DNA of 41,909 nt from an uncultured Robiginitomaculum sp. (GTDB lineage Bacteria; Pseudomonadota; Alphaproteobacteria; Caulobacterales; Maricaulaceae): the NCBI GenBank assembly GCA_938015875.1, contig CALLXE010000027.1, positions 1 to 41,909 of the forward strand, in the 5' to 3' direction. The position numbers and the translations under genes were made by a program. The stretch's first letter is position 1, and the number at the start of each line of letters is the position of its first letter. Under the pieces are notes generated by a model. The model did no database searches. It was given only the letters and a program-made list of their open reading frames with translations, and was not told the origin of the DNA. This document shows positions 1 through 8,526 of the stretch, one piece after another.

Positions 1-96
1 TTTTCCCGCTCTGATGAAATCCGCGACGAAATTTCGGCAATGGGCATTGTGCTCGAGGATCATCCGGACGGGACGACGACTTGGCGCAAGGGGTAG
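1..96 (+). CDS. cysS: Cysteinyl-tRNA synthetase, C-terminal end (partial)
   Basis: The first 31 codons read in frame 1 to a TAG stop. They give a short tail with the pattern [17 protein letters not shown] followed by an Asp-Gly-Thr-Thr-x-Trp ending. This is the usual C-terminal signature of cysteinyl-tRNA synthetase (family: R-D-x-L-x-x-x-G-I-x-L-x-D-x-x-x-G-T-x-W). CysRS charges tRNA-Cys with cysteine in the cytosol. The catalytic domain lies outside the window, so only the tail supports the call. The next gene on the same strand starts about 200 bases on, behind a repeat-rich spacer. Confidence 0.85.
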   Translation, partial: FSRSDEIRDEISAMGIVLEDHPDGTTTWRKG

Positions 97-112
97 CGTT
101 TCTTTTTTACAT

Positions 113-269
113 CCGCTCATCCCCACCCGAGCGTTTCGGAGAAACGCGGGGAGTGGGACCCGGGTTCCCAAAGCCTAAAAATAAGTATAGCAGGTATTTT
201 GAATTAACTCTGAAACAACTGGGTCCCCGCCTTTGCGTTTGCAAACAAACGCGTGGCGGGGATGAGCGG
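113..269. repeat. Inverted pair of short palindromic repeat elements between cysS and rluD
   Basis: Two copies of one roughly 50-bp element face each other. The outer 12 bp, CCGCTCATCCCC (113-124), is exactly complementary to GGGGATGAGCGG (258-269). Each copy has a central hairpin with 7-bp arms: GCGTTTC/GAAACGC near 131-147 and GCGTTTG/CAAACGC near 235-252. Each also has an inner GGGACCC/GGGTCCC-type edge. The form resembles the dispersed extragenic repeats found in many alphaproteobacteria. I saw no other copy in this window. Confidence 0.7.
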
Positions 270-299
270 GGTTTATTATCAAACAATTCAGAGATTAAA

Positions 300-1382
300 A
301 TGACCGTAAACCCCTCCACCACAGAGCCACAAATCCTGACCAAGACCGCCCATTACGAAGACTTGGATAACCGCCTGGATAAATGGCTTGCCAATTGGAG
401 CGAACTGTCGCGAGTGCGCGTGAAAGCCTTGCTGGATGACGGCAAGGTCACTGTGGACGGCGTGGTGGAAAAACGCCCGCGCGCGAAAATCCTTGAAGAA
501 GCAGAATATCAAATCGAAGTTCCGCCCGCCGAGAGCGATTATCCGGACGCCGAAGATATCCCCCTGAAAATCGTGTTTGAAGACGAGCATTTATTGGTGG
601 TCAACAAAGCCGCCGGCATGACCGTTCATCCGGCCGTGGGCAATCGCACCGGGACGCTGGTCAATGCCCTGCTCCATCATTGCCAAGACGCGGCCGGCAA
701 TTCGACCCTGTCCGGCATTGGCGGCGTGCTGCGCCCCGGCATTGTTCACCGCATTGATAAAGATACATCCGGATTATTGGTCGTCGCGAAATCCGACGCA
801 GCGCACCAAGGCCTGTCCAAGCAATTTGCAAAACATACGGTAGAGCGCACCTATATCTGTTTTGCCAGATCAGGGCCTAAGCCGCGCGAAGGCCGTATTG
901 AAACCCGCATTGCCCGGTCCAAACATGACCGCAAGAAAATGGGCGTGGTCAAAGAGCGGAGCAATTACGAATTGTTCCGCTACGGGGAATTGCCGGAGTC
1001 TGAGAGCGGCAAGCTCGCCATTACAAATTACAAACTTTTAAAAGGGTTCGGGCAACAGCCCAACACAGCCGTCGGTACGCCTATGGCATCGAAAATTCAG
1101 TGCAATCTGGAAACCGGCCGGACCCACCAAATTCGCGTCCATATGGGCCATATCGGCTGCCCCCTGCTCGGCGATCCGCTCTACGGTAAGCAGCGCGCGT
1201 TCAAAGGCATGAAAGCCGACCCGGACGCCCGCGCGCGCAGCACATTACAAGATTTTCGCCGCCAAGCCCTGCACGCCAAAACGCTCGGGTTTAAGCACCC
1301 TATCACCAAAGAGTTTGTGCAATTTGACAGCGAATTGCCCGAAGATATGCAGCGGCTTGAGACGTTTTTATCCGGGCTTTAG
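300..1382 (+). CDS. rluD: RluD-type 23S rRNA pseudouridine synthase
   Basis: This 360-residue protein isomerises uridine to pseudouridine in RNA; close relatives act on helix 69 of 23S rRNA. An S4 RNA-binding domain spans about residues 20-80. The RluA/RluD catalytic motif HRIDKDTSG is at 150-158, with Asp153 as the expected nucleophile. The conserved ETGRTHQIRVHM segment follows in the C-terminal third. The frame stays open upstream to position 81, but those codons run through the palindromic repeat pair and do not resemble the family. The ATG at 300 places the S4 domain at the normal distance. The RluC/RluD/RluA paralogue and the exact target uridines cannot be fixed from sequence alone, so rluD is the best guess within the family. 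Confidence 0.85.
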   Translation: MTVNPSTTEPQILTKTAHYEDLDNRLDKWLANWSELSRVRVKALLDDGKVTVDGVVEKRPRAKILEEAEYQIEVPPAESDYPDAEDIPLKIVFEDEHLLVVNKAAGMTVHPAVGNRTGTLVNALLHHCQDAAGNSTLSGIGGVLRPGIVHRIDKDTSGLLVVAKSDAAHQGLSKQFAKHTVERTYICFARSGPKPREGRIETRIARSKHDRKKMGVVKERSNYELFRYGELPESESGKLAITNYKLLKGFGQQPNTAVGTPMASKIQCNLETGRTHQIRVHMGHIGCPLLGDPLYGKQRAFKGMKADPDARARSTLQDFRRQALHAKTLGFKHPITKEFVQFDSELPEDMQRLETFLSGL

Positions 1383-1505
1383 GGCAGGACTTCGGACGGC
1401 TGATCAGGCGGGCCTTGTTTTCATTATCGAAAATTAAACGCGTGAATTTACCAAATCGCGCATTGCAAACTTGACCCGGCCGCCCGGCTTTTGCAAACTC
1501 GCACT

Positions 1506-2990
1506 ATGACCAAATCCGCAATTCTGGCCCTCGATCAAGGCACTACATCGTCCCGCGCTATTCTTTTTGACGGCGAATTGAACATTATATCGTCGGCGCA
1601 AAAAGAGTTCCCGCAAATCTATCCGCAAGACGGATGGGTGGAGCATAATCCGGAGGCAATTTGGGATACAACAGTGTGGGCGGCGAAAGAAATGCTGGCC
1701 TATGCCGGCGATAACGGCTTTGCGATAAAATCCATCGGCATCACCAATCAACGCGAAACCACCATCGTCTGGGACCGCAAAACCGGCGAGCCGATTTATA
1801 ACGCTATCGTCTGGCAAGACCGGCGCACGGCGAAAATCTGCGCCGATTTGAAGGCCAAGCACGGCGAGGCGGGGATTACGGACAAAACCGGCCTGCTGCT
1901 CGACCCTTATTTTTCCGCGACTAAAATTGCGTGGATACTCGATAATGTCGACGGCGCGCGCGGCCGGGCGGATGCGGGCGATCTGGCCTTTGGCACGGTT
2001 GACAGTTTCCTGATTTGGCGACTGACCGGAGGGGCGATTCACGCCACAGATGCCACCAATGCCTCGCGCACCAATGTGTTTAACATTATGACCGGGCAAT
2101 GGGATGATGAGCTTTGTGATATATTTGGCGTGCCGCAATCCGTCCTGCCGGATGTCCGCGATTGCGCCGATGATTACGGGGTCACGGACGCATCGGTCCT
2201 TGGCGCGGCTATTCCCATAGGCGGCGTGGCCGGCGATCAGCAGGCGGCCGCTATCGGGCAAGCATGTTTCGAGCCCGGCGATATTAAATCGACTTACGGC
2301 ACGGGATGCTTTGTTATCCTCAATACCGGGGCCGAGCGCGCCCGGTCGACAAACCGCCTGCTTTCCACGGTGGCTTATCGTCTTAAAGGCGAAATCACCT
2401 ACGCCCTTGAAGGGTCAATATTCATGGCCGGGGCGACGATGCAATGGCTGCGCGACGGGATTGAAATTATCGACGACGCCGCCAATAGCGAAGCCCTGAT
2501 AGAAGGAACCTCGGCCGGCAATAACGGCGTCTATATGGTGCCGGCCTTTACCGGCATGGGCGCGCCGTATTGGGATCCGGACGCGCGCGGGGCGATTGTC
2601 GGCATGACGCGAGACACCGGCCGGCCGCAGTTTATTCGCGCCGCCATCGAAGCGGTTTGCTACCAAACCTATGATCTTTTCAAAGCCATGGCCGATGACG
2701 GCGTAACCCCGGCGTCCCTGAAAGTGGACGGCGGCATGAGCGCGAACAATACGATGTGCCAATTTCTGTCGGACGTTTTGGACATCCCCGTGCAGCGCCC
2801 GGCGGTGAAAGAAACGACAGCGCTCGGCGCGGCCTGGCTCGCCGGATATGCCGCAGGTTTATGCAAGGATCCGAAAGCGCAGCGGACCGCTTGGCGCAGC
2901 GATAAAGACTTTGCTCCGGACATTGACGCGGGCGTTCGCGACCGCGCATTGACGGGCTGGCATAAAGCCGTTGCGCGCATTGTGACCTAG
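1506..2990 (+). CDS. glpK: Glycerol kinase
   Basis: A 494-residue FGGY-family kinase that phosphorylates glycerol to sn-glycerol 3-phosphate with ATP, feeding glycolysis and phospholipid synthesis. The N-terminal phosphate-1 loop reads LALDQGTTSSRAILFD. The middle carries GDQQAAAIGQACF and STYGTGCF, and the C-terminal half has VDGGMSANNTMCQFLSD and the ETTALGAAWLAG adenosine motif. Length matches the family (about 500). A TTG at 1491 is an alternative start, but the ATG at 1506 fits the family N-terminus. Neither has a clear ribosome binding site. The direct repeat TTGCAAACT occurs twice just upstream (about 1465 and 1491). No glpF or glpD is adjacent. Confidence 0.95.
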   Translation: MTKSAILALDQGTTSSRAILFDGELNIISSAQKEFPQIYPQDGWVEHNPEAIWDTTVWAAKEMLAYAGDNGFAIKSIGITNQRETTIVWDRKTGEPIYNAIVWQDRRTAKICADLKAKHGEAGITDKTGLLLDPYFSATKIAWILDNVDGARGRADAGDLAFGTVDSFLIWRLTGGAIHATDATNASRTNVFNIMTGQWDDELCDIFGVPQSVLPDVRDCADDYGVTDASVLGAAIPIGGVAGDQQAAAIGQACFEPGDIKSTYGTGCFVILNTGAERARSTNRLLSTVAYRLKGEITYALEGSIFMAGATMQWLRDGIEIIDDAANSEALIEGTSAGNNGVYMVPAFTGMGAPYWDPDARGAIVGMTRDTGRPQFIRAAIEAVCYQTYDLFKAMADDGVTPASLKVDGGMSANNTMCQFLSDVLDIPVQRPAVKETTALGAAWLAGYAAGLCKDPKAQRTAWRSDKDFAPDIDAGVRDRALTGWHKAVARIVT

Positions 2991-3014
2991 CGCGAAATAT
3001 CGCCTAAAAACCCG

Positions 3015-3043
3015 TTGACCGGGCCAAGCGTCGGCTTTATACG
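3015..3043 (+). promoter_or_regulatory. Sigma-70-type promoter of tRNA-Leu
   Basis: TTGACC (3015-3020) and TATACG (3038-3043) are separated by exactly 17 bp. Initiation would fall near 3050, about ten bases before the mature tRNA 5' end. Spacing and position make this one of the clearest promoters in the window. Confidence 0.75.
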
Positions 3044-3059
3044 CGCTGCTTACCACCGT

Positions 3060-3146
3060 GCCCCGGTGGCGGAATTGGTAGACGCGCCAGCTTCAGGTGC
3101 TGGTTCTCGTAAGGGAGTGGAAGTTCGAGTCTTCTCCGGGGCACCA
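3060..3146 (+). tRNA. tRNA-Leu (anticodon CAG)
   Basis: The acceptor stem GCCCCGG (3060-3066) pairs with CCGGGGC (3136-3142), followed by discriminator A and an encoded CCA (3144-3146). The anticodon arm is CCAGC-TTCAGGT-GCTGG, giving anticodon CAG for CUG codons. The T arm contains the normal TTCGAGT. The long variable arm (around TGGTTCTCGTAAGGGAGTG) is the class II arm typical of leucine tRNAs. Total length is 87 nt. A strong promoter sits immediately upstream. Confidence 0.95.
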
Positions 3147-3153
3147 CGGTCAA

Positions 3154-3236
3154 TTTTGCAAAGCAAAAATGACCAATATTTCCCAAAGGGAAATCATACC
3201 CGAAAATAAAGACGTGAAATTTGCGCAGCAAAATTC
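3154..3236. repeat. Three short AT-rich hairpins with 3-nt loops after tRNA-Leu
   Basis: Three consecutive inverted repeats each have a three-base loop: TTTTGC-AAA-GCAAAA (3154-3168), ATTTCCC-AAA-GGGAAAT (3178-3194), and GAAATTTGC-GCA-GCAAAATTC (3216-3236, one mismatch). None is followed by a T run on the + strand, so they are not classical terminators. They fill the gap between the tRNA and the convergent gtrA end and could shape the tRNA 3' end or stop transcription jointly. Confidence 0.5.
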
Positions 3237-3278
3237 AGACAGGCTTAACAGCATCAAGACCAACCCACACCGAAGTCT

Positions 3279-3677
3279 CTACTTAAAAACGAACAGTTTT
3301 TGCGCGGTAAACGACAGGAACGGCCAAAGGCCGGCGAAGATGAGCGCAGCCAGGGCGGGGTAGAGCCTCAGCGTCCCCGTCAGAAAAGCCACGAACACAA
3401 AGTTTAACCCAACGCCCAAGGCGGCAACGGTAATATATTTCATAAAGGCTGTGCCATGTGAAGCGCGGCTTTGGAATGCCCACGTATAATTGACGATATA
3501 GCTGATGACTGTGGCCGCCAAATAAAATCCGGTGTTTACAAGCCAAACCGGCAGGTCCGTGTACCGGGTTCCCAGCCAAACACCGCCCACATAAAACCCG
3601 ACCGTAATCATCCCGGCCGTCAAATATTTCAAAAGTTGCCCGCCGGATTCAGAGCGCAGAAATGTCATAATGCTCAT
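3279..3677 (-). CDS. GtrA-family membrane protein (putative lipid-linked sugar flippase)
   Basis: A 132-residue, very hydrophobic protein with four predicted membrane segments, beginning FLRSESGGQLLKYLTAGM and containing the family pattern N-Y-x-W-x-F (residues about 62-67, VNYTWAF). GtrA proteins are proposed to flip undecaprenyl-phosphate-glucose or similar carriers across the inner membrane. The start overlaps the stop of the upstream glycosyltransferase by 4 bases (ATGA), which indicates translational coupling. It is the last gene of a leftward three-gene cassette with a GtrB-like transferase and a large multi-pass membrane protein. The sugar is unknown. Confidence 0.85.
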   Translation of the reverse strand: MSIMTFLRSESGGQLLKYLTAGMITVGFYVGGVWLGTRYTDLPVWLVNTGFYLAATVISYIVNYTWAFQSRASHGTAFMKYITVAALGVGLNFVFVAFLTGTLRLYPALAALIFAGLWPFLSFTAQKLFVFK

Positions 3678-4636
3678 GAGGAGCGATCAGAATCCGGTTT
3701 ATCCCATTGCGGAAGGCGGGAGCGCCGTGAGAGAATAAAGCCGGGTTTTTGAGACGTATTTTCAAACACGACAGACAGGTACAGCGCCATAATCCCCAAC
3801 GACAGCATAATGATTCCGACGCCGAAGCTTTGCAGAACGATAATAGTGTAAAACCCCGGAACCGCGACCCCGGTCAGAAGCCATTGCACGACAATAAAGG
3901 CTGCAAATCCAAAACTGAGCGCAGAGATGAGCAGACCCAAAAACGATATAATATGCAGAGGCGTTTTGGACAGCCAGACGATTCCGTCTATGGCCAGCCC
4001 AAGGCGGCGAAATAATGAAAACTTAGACTGCCCGGCCTCGCGCTCAGCAATGTCTATGGGCACTTCGGCCCGCTCATAACCGATATAGCTATAAACGCCT
4101 TTCCAAAACAGCTTGGAGCCGGCGAAGGCTTTTAGAGTGTCGACAACATGCGCCCGCGCGAAAAAGAAATCCCCGAGCCGCGGGTCGAGCGGGCTGCGCA
4201 GAAGGGAATTGGCAACTTTATAAAATGCATTGGACAGAGTCCGATCAATAAAGCCCTGATACAGCCGCTCTTTGCGCACCCCAAACACAATGTCCGTATT
4301 TTCGCTCTGATCGGCAGCCGCCAAAAGCGCTCCGGCGGCCTTCGCCGTGTGTTGCCCGTCACCATCCATGACAATGACGTTTTGCCCGGACGGGATGGCA
4401 GACATGCCGGCGGCAAGCGCCTGCTCTTTTCCGAAATTACGCGACAAATCAATATAGCCGATACGGGGATTTCCCCGGGCCAGGGCTTCAAGCTTAAGCA
4501 AAGTCGTGTCGGTGCTGCCGTCATTAACAAACAGGACATGCGCCCCCGTCCGCGCCCAAAGCGCGCTAAAGTTTTCAACCAAGCCGGGCAGAGCGTCTTC
4601 TTCGTTATAGACAGAAATGAGAAATGTCAGATTCAT
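3674..4636 (-). CDS. GtrB-like family 2 glycosyltransferase (polyprenyl-phosphate sugar transferase)
   Basis: A 320-residue GT2 enzyme of the DPM1/GtrB class, which moves a sugar from a nucleotide donor to polyprenyl phosphate on the cytosolic face of the inner membrane. The N-terminal GT-A domain has ISVYNEE at 7-13, NDGSTD at 38-43 and the metal-binding MDGDGQ at 90-95. Two membrane hairpins follow at about 227-252 and 262-290, the usual GtrB architecture. The stop overlaps the gtrA start by 4 bases. The gap to the upstream membrane transferase is 68 bases. The donor sugar cannot be read from the sequence. Confidence 0.9.
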   Translation of the reverse strand: MNLTFLISVYNEEDALPGLVENFSALWARTGAHVLFVNDGSTDTTLLKLEALARGNPRIGYIDLSRNFGKEQALAAGMSAIPSGQNVIVMDGDGQHTAKAAGALLAAADQSENTDIVFGVRKERLYQGFIDRTLSNAFYKVANSLLRSPLDPRLGDFFFARAHVVDTLKAFAGSKLFWKGVYSYIGYERAEVPIDIAEREAGQSKFSLFRRLGLAIDGIVWLSKTPLHIISFLGLLISALSFGFAAFIVVQWLLTGVAVPGFYTIIVLQSFGVGIIMLSLGIMALYLSVVFENTSQKPGFILSRRSRLPQWDKPDSDRSS

Positions 4637-4704
4637 AAGAGCCTTAATATTTATGACGAAAATTGTAAGCCAGAGGTCTTACGCGGACATTACCGGATTT
4701 CCGA

Positions 4705-6726
4705 CTAATAGGAAAAAACTGTTGAACAAATATTGACAGCCTCACCGGTCCCTGCCCCTTTGATTTGCACAGCGTATAATCCGTCCTTTGGTACTTTGAA
4801 CGCTAATGTCTCGCCGGTGTATGGAAATTCTGTAACCACTTCTTTGGCGCCCGACAAAAGTTGAACGCTTAAACCTTCCGGCGCAATCGCCGGGTTCTGC
4901 GCAGTATCAAATACGATTTTAAGCTCATAACTCGCCGTTTTGTAAAGGCGCTGAAAAGACAGCAAGTAGGAAAACCTGCCATCCCCCCGCAGCGTCATAG
5001 GGCAGGTTTTTCCGGCCTCAATCTTGGTTTTTCCCGCAGTTTTGGCCTTTGGCATGACCGGGTGAATAATTTTACGGCCGGATTGCCCCGCCAGAACTTT
5101 TAAGGTCCGAACATCCCCGTCAATTAATACGACGGTAGACATGCCGTTTCGCCGGCCCAAATCACGCGTCTCGACTATCTTCAGGCCATTAGCGCTCAAA
5201 ACCCCTTTAAGCGTTTCAAGATCAATAGAATCTCTGGGATGTTTCTTCGGAAAGATCAAAGCTGACCGGCTTTGGTCTTTAAAGTCTCTTGAATAAAATC
5301 CTGTACTGAACGGCATTTCTGAGAGCATGCCGTCCGAGGCAAATGTTGTCGGCGAAAAATTGCGCACGCCAAAGTGCATATTTAAAGCCCCCAGCGATCC
5401 CCATGTCGCCACGCCGTGGCGCGCATCATTCGTCTCCAGATAATCGCGCATTTCTAGGGTTGCAGCCTTGCGCTGCTCATGGGTCTTATCCGACACTCTT
5501 TGAATGGAGATTGAGCTTATGGCGTAGCTGCCGATACACAGCGCCATAAAAAGCTTTTCCCACTGCCTTGCCCGCAAGCTGAAGGCCAAGATTATCATCA
5601 TGACGCCAAGCAGCATCGGCAAGATATATCGCGGCGCAGGTTTAATATTGGCAAAGTTAAAAGCAAGCGCCAGAGCCGCCGATACGGCCAAAAGATAAAG
5701 GATGATAAAGATGGCCGGCCGGTCTTGCCTGCGCCAAAGAATAATCGCTGATTTTATGAAAAGATAAGCCGCCAGAGCCATACAGGCATAACGGCGCAAC
5801 ATTTGATATTTCCGCGTCCCGGTATCCCAGTAAGAGATATGGCTCCAAGCCGTTTTCATATCGGTAAGCACTTGGCCTTGGCCCGCCCATTTACTCAATG
5901 ACGGCGTGCCTGCGGCTCCCATTGTGTAGCTGAGCGTGCTTTTTAAAACGATGTAAGCCCCCAGACCGATTATGGCGGATAAAACGATGGTTTTAATAAA
6001 CACCGCTTGTCGCCCCGAAAGCCGGGTCCGGGTCAGAATCAGGGTTGCGATATAGGCGGCCATCACAGGCGCGGCCACATTAACGATCCCTCTGGAAGCG
6101 TTGAGCGTCATGGCAATGATGACGGCCACGGCTGCGATGCCCATACCGGTTTTGAAACGGATAAGGCCGGGTTTGGAACCCTCCGGCCCGCCGGCGACCG
6201 ATTGAGAGTCCAAAAACGTGAACGCGCCGATCGCCAACACGGATGGTATTATATAATGGGTAAAAATATACGAGCCTTGCGCGTGAACATGCTCGAAATA
6301 TTGATAGCCGGGTGACATAGCGATAAACAAGATCAAGACAAATGTGAGCGGCAATCCGCATTTAAATTTACGACATAAAAACGTCATCAGGATTATCAAA
6401 AGCGCTGAGCTTATCATACGCCCCCAAAAATAGACGGCCCATGGATCATCAGGAAACAGCCACGCCGGGATGAGGTGAAACAGGGAAATACCAATCAATC
6501 TGTGATCACCGTTTGAGTAGGTAAAGTCGCTGTTTGTGATGCCGCCGCCTTGCACGGAAATAAAAGGGTGCAAGACAGAATTCACAAATATATCAGAATT
6601 AATATGATAAAGCAGAACCTGAAGGTCGCCCCATACCAACCAAATGCCCAACGCAATAACGGCAAAATAGGCGATCTCGCTCACACCGGCTGCAAATTTT
6701 CGGACCGGCGCGGGAACTGACATCAT
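4705..6726 (-). CDS. Large multi-pass membrane protein, probable GT-C type glycosyltransferase of the gtr cassette
   Basis: A 673-residue protein with about ten or more hydrophobic segments between residues 20 and 430, then a soluble C-terminal half of about 240 residues that ends in a beta-rich region with a Cys near the terminus. An early acidic loop reads HINSDIFVNSV after the first membrane segment, as in polyprenyl-sugar-dependent GT-C enzymes. Family identity is inferred from topology and from the GtrB and GtrA genes that follow it; I cannot name a family by motif. In phage gtr clusters the third, least conserved gene is the transferase that chooses the acceptor. I chose the ATG at 6726 because an AAGAG ribosome binding site lies about 9 bases upstream and the first membrane helix follows; the 52 codons open upstream lie in the divergent promoter region. 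Confidence 0.65.
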   Translation of the reverse strand: MMSVPAPVRKFAAGVSEIAYFAVIALGIWLVWGDLQVLLYHINSDIFVNSVLHPFISVQGGGITNSDFTYSNGDHRLIGISLFHLIPAWLFPDDPWAVYFWGRMISSALLIILMTFLCRKFKCGLPLTFVLILFIAMSPGYQYFEHVHAQGSYIFTHYIIPSVLAIGAFTFLDSQSVAGGPEGSKPGLIRFKTGMGIAAVAVIIAMTLNASRGIVNVAAPVMAAYIATLILTRTRLSGRQAVFIKTIVLSAIIGLGAYIVLKSTLSYTMGAAGTPSLSKWAGQGQVLTDMKTAWSHISYWDTGTRKYQMLRRYACMALAAYLFIKSAIILWRRQDRPAIFIILYLLAVSAALALAFNFANIKPAPRYILPMLLGVMMIILAFSLRARQWEKLFMALCIGSYAISSISIQRVSDKTHEQRKAATLEMRDYLETNDARHGVATWGSLGALNMHFGVRNFSPTTFASDGMLSEMPFSTGFYSRDFKDQSRSALIFPKKHPRDSIDLETLKGVLSANGLKIVETRDLGRRNGMSTVVLIDGDVRTLKVLAGQSGRKIIHPVMPKAKTAGKTKIEAGKTCPMTLRGDGRFSYLLSFQRLYKTASYELKIVFDTAQNPAIAPEGLSVQLLSGAKEVVTEFPYTGETLAFKVPKDGLYAVQIKGAGTGEAVNICSTVFSY

Positions 6727-6866
6727 GGGGCATCTCTTAAATCGGGATAAACTGTTGTTTGCGCGGCAGACGGTCAAAGATTCACAATGCTCCGTCAAGG
6801 CGATAAGCTTTGACTGCATCCGTTTACCCGAAGTCTTACCGTCCGTCCGGAGATAATTAACCCCCG

Positions 6867-6884
6867 GCGTGACCGCGGTCACGC
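6867..6884. promoter_or_regulatory. Perfect 18-bp CRP-type palindrome upstream of the first adhesin
   Basis: GCGTGACCGCGGTCACGC is fully self-complementary and contains GTGA-N6-TCAC, the core of CRP/FNR-superfamily sites. Its centre lies 45-46 bp upstream of a likely start, using the -10-like TATGAT at 6909-6914. That is close to class II activator geometry. It lies between the adhesin and the divergent gtr-like cassette, so it could serve either side. No good -35 box is visible, as is common at activator-dependent promoters. Confidence 0.6.
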
Positions 6885-6965
6885 GAGCTTTGGGACGTGA
6901 AATCTAAATATGATTGCAGAGGCGATCAACGGTGATGGTCTTGCAACTTAGAAATGGGGACCACC

Positions 6966-8507
6966 ATGACCTACACAAAACGAATTTTAACCTTAGCGGC
7001 CGGTACGGCTATGGCTGCCGTTATGGCCACGTCGGCTCACGCTGTGAATTCCAATGACGATGACTCACATCTTACCGCTTGCACGCCGACAGGCTCAAAC
7101 AACCTTAATGTTGTTAATGGCGTCGGCAATTGCCAGCCCGGGGGTTTGAACATTCGGCGCAATACGATCTCAGGCAATCTGAATGTTTTATCTGACCGTA
7201 ATTTCGACAATGACGTGTCCGGCCGGCTAAATACGCTCGGCGAACGCAACCAACGCAATGATGTGTCCGGCAGTAACAACACGCTTGGCAATAACAATGT
7301 TGCCAACAGCGTCACGGGTATCAACAACACTTTGGGGACAGGCAACGGCCAAAACGATATTTCCGGCGTCGACCACGTTCTTGGTAATTTTAACAGAAAA
7401 AATATTGTCACAGGCACCAACAATACAACAGGTCGCCTTGTTCAAAACAACATCATTACCGGCTCGGGCAATATGATCGGTGACAATATGGCCGACAGCA
7501 GCGTCATCGGCGCAGGCAACCAAGTCATTACCGGGGCAAACCTGCACATTGCAGGGTCGCTTAACGTGGTTGACGGCAGTGAAAACATTGTTCAGGGCCA
7601 CAGCGCAACGGTTGAAGGCCTAAGCAATGCGGTCATTGGCGGTAATTCGACCGTGGCCTCAACTGTTACAGGCAATGACAATTTGGCCGGTGGTGCAGGC
7701 GTATCGGTCTTTGGCGATAACAATGTGACATTCGGCGCGGGCAACTCGGCCGGCGTTTCAGGCACGCCGGTTACGAACACGGTCGCAATTGGCTCCGGCG
7801 CAACGGTCACAGGCATCTCCGGGACGGCTGTCGGTCACAACGCCAATGCCGCAACCGCCGGCTCTGTCGCTCTCGGCCAAGGCTCTGCGACTACGTTCAC
7901 AAACGGCGCGACATTAACGGCCGGCGCAGCGGTTGATGTGGTTGACACATCGGCAAGCCCTGTCGGCGGCGCGGTTACCAATGTTATCGGAACAGGCACG
8001 ACCGCCTTTACAATCGCGGAAACCAATGATGCGAGCGGCGGCGAAGCCAATATGGGTGACCGTTTGGTCACAGGCGTGGCCGATGCGCGTATTGATGCGA
8101 CATCCGCAGATGCAGTTAATGGCAGTCAATTGTTTCAGATTGCGTCAGTTGCAAACGCAAACAGCATTGCCATCGGCGGCAATGCGACACTGATCGGCAA
8201 CAATACAACGTCGATCAATAACAACACCACAGCCATCGGGGTTAATGCTGACGCCATTAAAGCCTTATCCAAAGGCGCGGCGGCCGTCGCCTCCATGCCG
8301 GATCTGTATCTGATGCCAAATGAAACGCTGACGATTGCAGGCGGGATCGGTTATCACGACGATTCTTTCAACAGCTCTCAAATGGGTTTTGGCATCGGCC
8401 TGCAGTGGCGCAACCAAACCACGGATGATTGGTCCATCGGCTTTGCCGCGGCTACCGGCGGAAGCGGCGCAGTCTCTGCCCGCGTTCAGGGACGCTGGGG
8501 AATGTAG
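6966..8507 (+). CDS. Trimeric autotransporter adhesin (YadA-like), short paralogue
   Basis: A 513-residue type Vc secreted adhesin. A signal peptide ends AHA|VNSND (cleavage after residue 26). Cys39 and Cys56 bracket a short cap. Asn/Gly-rich 16-residue repeats follow, for example NDVSGRLNTLGERNQR at 82-97. One five-repeat block spans 82-161 and degenerates to about 260. A small YadA-head stretch (about 270-300) leads to the neck motif DAVNGSQLF near 382-390, an Asn-rich stalk, and a C-terminal YadA anchor (MPDLYLMPNETLTIAGG onward) that forms the outer-membrane barrel as a trimer. The ATG at 6966 was preferred to 6954 because GGGGA lies at proper spacing and the paralogue starts with the same MTY. 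The last residue is Met rather than an aromatic. Confidence 0.85.
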   Translation: MTYTKRILTLAAGTAMAAVMATSAHAVNSNDDDSHLTACTPTGSNNLNVVNGVGNCQPGGLNIRRNTISGNLNVLSDRNFDNDVSGRLNTLGERNQRNDVSGSNNTLGNNNVANSVTGINNTLGTGNGQNDISGVDHVLGNFNRKNIVTGTNNTTGRLVQNNIITGSGNMIGDNMADSSVIGAGNQVITGANLHIAGSLNVVDGSENIVQGHSATVEGLSNAVIGGNSTVASTVTGNDNLAGGAGVSVFGDNNVTFGAGNSAGVSGTPVTNTVAIGSGATVTGISGTAVGHNANAATAGSVALGQGSATTFTNGATLTAGAAVDVVDTSASPVGGAVTNVIGTGTTAFTIAETNDASGGEANMGDRLVTGVADARIDATSADAVNGSQLFQIASVANANSIAIGGNATLIGNNTTSINNNTTAIGVNADAIKALSKGAAAVASMPDLYLMPNETLTIAGGIGYHDDSFNSSQMGFGIGLQWRNQTTDDWSIGFAAATGGSGAVSARVQGRWGM

Positions 8508-8526
8508 CGTTCCGGATAAGAAATAT

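Noticed and set aside
81-299. N-terminal extension of the pseudouridine synthase
   Set aside because: The 73 codons run through the inverted palindromic repeats and do not resemble the family; the ATG at 300 fits the S4 domain.
1434-2261. 275-codon open frame on the minus strand
   Set aside because: It lies entirely antisense to glpK, has no family resemblance, and its composition is explained by the codon bias of glpK.
3060-3146. tRNA-Leu as an attachment site for an integrated element
   Set aside because: No integrase and no repeat of the tRNA 3' end was seen downstream; the adjacent genes run in normal operons.
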